64,000 nt of DNA. Source: Todiramphus chloris collaris (taxonomy: Eukaryota; Chordata; Aves; Coraciiformes; Alcedinidae). This document shows, in pieces, positions 60,905 through 64,000 of this stretch. The translations under genes were made by a program, and so were the position numbers. The notes under the pieces are model-generated. The model made no database searches. It was not told the DNA's origin and saw only the letters and a list, made by a program, of their open reading frames with translations. Within the stretch, counting starts at the first letter, position 1; every line of letters begins with the position of its first letter. The stretch is taken from assembly GCA_025345505.1 (NCBI GenBank), contig JANVCC010000011.1, forward strand, positions 8,633,098 through 8,697,097, written 5' to 3'.

Positions 60905-63900
60905 ATCTACAGTTTTTCTTGCATATAACTGATAACAATGTCACTTTGTTCATGCAAGAAGATGCAATCCTTTGTTGTCAGAATTAATGTTCTTGTAACA
61001 ATGCTTTGAAAAGAAGTATTGTCAGAAACTCTCACTTTGAGGTACTTATGTTTGGATTTCTCATGGACTCATTATATTCTTAGATTGGTCATCTGGTACT
61101 ACAAAGATTTACAATTAACTTTGACTTTCCTGATGCTGAATGATAGTCTTGTTAACAAAAATCTCTCATCTGCTCAGTTACAGCAGATTTCCAGCTATGG
61201 AAGGAATAATGGCCTTGCAAAAGTGAGGTCTGGTAAGAAATAATAACAGAGAGCAACATTCTAGATTAGAGAAGTCAGCTGGTAGCTTGTGGGGTGATTT
61301 TACTCAGCCTCTAACAGTTCATACTTACCCTACTGTGACTGCACATGCTTGGGTCCTTTCTTTGATGAACAATAATTCCAACTAAGTGAGTTGAAAGAGC
61401 AGCACAAATGGACAGCAGATGTGCCTAAAACTGGCATCTGTCCCACTGAACTGTTAAATAGCCCCGATCTAAGCAGTAGTGGGTCTCAGAGGGTGACAGT
61501 GTCTCACCCCGGCTTCCATAAGGCTGATACTTTATTTAAAAAAAAAAAATTAAATGCAGTCTTGAATATAAAATACTACAGTAGTATCCCCAAACACTCA
61601 TTGCAGTGTCATTATGGTGCTTACATTAATTCTAACATATTAACAAAAAAAATAACTACACTTAAGAGGGCAGGATGGCACCTTTAGTGACAAACTTTTA
61701 GGCTGATCCAAGGTATACTCTTCTCTACAAGATGTTTTGGTCTTCCTAGTGATACGTCTTTTGCTGGCACAGGAAACCTGAAACAGAGGCATGTCTGAAT
61801 CAAAACTACATGTGCTGGGAGAAATGAAGAAGTTATTCCTGTCTACTCTCCAGGAAAAGTCAATCCAGAGGCAAATTGTTGAGTATTTTGTTCCACTCCC
61901 TTCTTGGAATAATTTATGCTCTTGGACATTCTTTAACATAAAGCTAACAAGCAAGCTTCAGACTGCATGAGTTGTTATAAATATTTCAGTTATAAGTTGG
62001 CCAAGTGCAGAAACTAATCACTAAAATCAGCACCAGATTAAGGCAAGCTATAAAGAAAATATGTTGAATACAATACTCTGAAGGACAACCATTTTATATT
62101 TCCACCTCTGGCCTTTGTTCTGCTGTACAAGTGAAAAGAAGTGTGCAGGACAAATGAAGGAGCTCTTCAGCTGGCCAAATGTACATGCTCAAAAAGCCTG
62201 GAAAAATAACAGGAAAACTCAAACTGGCTCAGATTGCCCTTGTTTCTGTTTTCTGATCTGCTCCTTCAGCTAAACATCCAGAAGAGCTATAAAAAAATCC
62301 ACAGTGGAAATTGACAACATTTACACCATTTTGGGTCAGCCAGCTTGATCACTTGTCTCAAACACTTTTCCAACCATTGAGAAATGTTCGCTCACATATT
62401 CTGTTTGTCCACCTCTCTTTACTAGTTTTTCAAGTGGTTGGTGGCCACACTATCATCACCCCACACACCAAATTTGTTCAGTAATCTTGTCTTCCTCCGT
62501 TTCATCAGCCTATCCAAGTGAAAAACAGGTAAAAATAATACTCTAATATTGTTCCCCCTGTGGTTTCATTGCTGTCTATTCCTCACAGAAAGCTGTGATT
62601 ACCATCACTGAGTTTTATCTATTAGAACTTTCACAAGATGAATGTTAGTATTGGAAATTGATGCGCTGTCATCACAATGTGTTCTGAAATGGACTTGCCC
62701 AACTCTTTTTTCCAACATTAATCTTCAGATTTTTTAAAGCAATGATTGAGATGAATATCTGAATAGAAGACTATATGTTGCAATTATAATGGTTGATTGG
62801 TTTTAGGAGTTTAATTCTGAAGAAAAAAATCAACATATAAAATGCATATAAAACCCAAGCCAGATATATCTATCCAGCCGCCCTTCAAATCTTAAAAACA
62901 TGTATTCTAGTCTTTGTGAAAAGCAGATGCTCTGTCTGCTTGTCTACTCTCACTGAAAAATGCCAAAAAAAGAATTAAAAATTATTGGAAAAAATAATGA
63001 ACCCATTTCACAGCACACTAAACCAAATTGCTACGAACCTTGATGAAAACTACCATCATGCTTCTGTAGAAAAATATAACACATGAATTTTCCTTGCCTG
63101 TACCCACTCCGTCCAACTCATACAGTTACTTTCTTCACCAAAATGTACTTGCTTCAGTAAATGGGCTAGCGGAATTGTACAAGTTTGTATCATTTGGCTA
63201 ATATGTAATCAAAATAGTTGACTTCAAGTATTAGCTTTGTTTGAGGAAAAAAAATATATAGCCACCTGCAAAAAATGGGAAATGCTCCAAAAAACATAAT
63301 TTAAAACAAATGAGTGACTATTGAGGTTTTTAATGGGAATGAAAATCTGCTGTCAACTTCATTATATGGCACCAGCACGAGAAAACCAAAGTCTAGCTGG
63401 ATCTGGGAGAACACTGCTTGCTGTATGAAATAGGAGACAGATGCCTGAAGAAAAAGTAAAGCAAAGGAATGTGGAACCATATAGTAAAAAGATCTAAGGC
63501 ATAATTGTTGTATAAAGTTGATGTGACTCTAAAGCAGTTGAAGTTAGTCCAACAAAAATAAATAAATTCTGCCTTATTTGGCAGACACTGTAAAATTAAC
63601 AAACACTCTAAAAGTTTGTAGTCAAACATGAACCCTTCTCCATGTTTACTCATTGATTAAGTACAGCTGGGTAATTGTGCACTTTCAAACTCTGAACATC
63701 AAACATACAATCTTAAAATCTTTTAATGATTTGCCTGTTTCATGTCAGAGTGTTATAGACTTGTATGTTTGACTGCAAATATATGCTTATAGATACATTT
63801 GAAAGCTAATACACAATGGGCTTGACTGAAAACTTACAGAGACATCAATAGGAAGTTCCTCATTGATTTTGACTAAGCCTGAAGAAGACCTATAATTTGA

Positions 63901-64000
63901 AAACTAGTATGGTAAATCTTGTTCTCATCAAGATAGTAGATACACAGGAAACCCTTCCTAGCCTCCATCAGCTGCTTTCTGAAGAGACATTCCCCTCTTC

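Larger units (their letters stand above)
57026..64000. other. Non-coding DNA to the right edge
   Basis: About 7 kb of AT-rich unique DNA with no recognised gene or transposon. Landmarks are a T15 run near 57777, A runs near 58800 and 58853, a degenerate tandem array at 59891-59968, and a hairpin at 60859-60904. An ATTGA-type old repeat string lies near 63840-63870. Confidence 0.5.

Noticed and set aside
1-64000. tRNA genes, snRNA genes, well-known miRNAs (let-7, miR-9, miR-124 types), satellites or a new defence-type system
   Set aside because: I looked for tRNA B-box strings, U6 starts and seed-containing stems of familiar miRNAs and saw none. Nothing here has the gene-cluster form of a prokaryotic system; the DNA is vertebrate intergenic.

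Overview
This window looks like nuclear DNA from a bird. It is AT-rich and intergenic or intronic in character. I found no open reading frame that I can defend as a host protein-coding gene, and no tRNA, rRNA, CRISPR array or bacterial-type operon. The avian assignment rests on the repeats. About a dozen 5'-truncated CR1 LINE fragments are present, many ending in the CR1 3' signature (TTCCAACC followed by ATTCTATG-like octamers). Three solo or truncated endogenous-retrovirus LTRs are of types I recognise as common in birds. There are no Alu, B1 or L1 sequences. I cannot name the species or the locus.

Layout. Bases 240-1260 are a dense CpG island. It carries a ladder of good splice-donor motifs on the minus strand (near 837, 714, 709, 678, 581 and 233) and few good ones on the plus strand. 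The simplest reading is the promoter and alternative first exons of a transcription unit that runs leftwards out of the window, with the remaining ~63 kb lying upstream of it. From 1.3 kb to 64 kb the sequence is a gene desert with a scatter of CR1 fragments: 4.5-5.3, 8.2-8.8, 14.5, 16.9, 24.6, 36.1-36.7, 41.9, 44.6 (doubtful), 48.9, 50.3, 53.3 and 56.7 kb. The LTRs are at 9.8-10.5, 12.7-13.2 and 26.5-27.3 kb, and all three point to the minus strand. Simple-sequence tracts fall between them. The most complete CR1 remnants are the reverse-transcriptase piece at 36.1-36.7 kb, disabled by stops and a changed active-site residue, and the C-terminal ORF2 piece at 8.36-8.73 kb, which is still open.

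Several structures are not explained by these elements. A second, isolated CpG-rich patch lies at 42.55-43.27 kb, with a pre-miRNA-sized hairpin inside it at 43009-43060. Other strong inverted repeats lie at 3672-3691, 32679-32702, 50619-50645, 55959-55989 and 60859-60904. A perfect 26-bp direct repeat at 25246 and 25550 carries an AP-1 site in each copy. C-free or G-poor tracts of A/C or T/G recur at seven or more places. Long repeat-free AT-rich stretches, notably 18.9-20.1 kb, could hold conserved distal enhancers. No gene-to-gene cooperation can be inferred because no complete gene is present; the window reads as regulatory and repeat-populated DNA next to a promoter. All coordinates of repeat edges are by eye and may be off by tens of bases.
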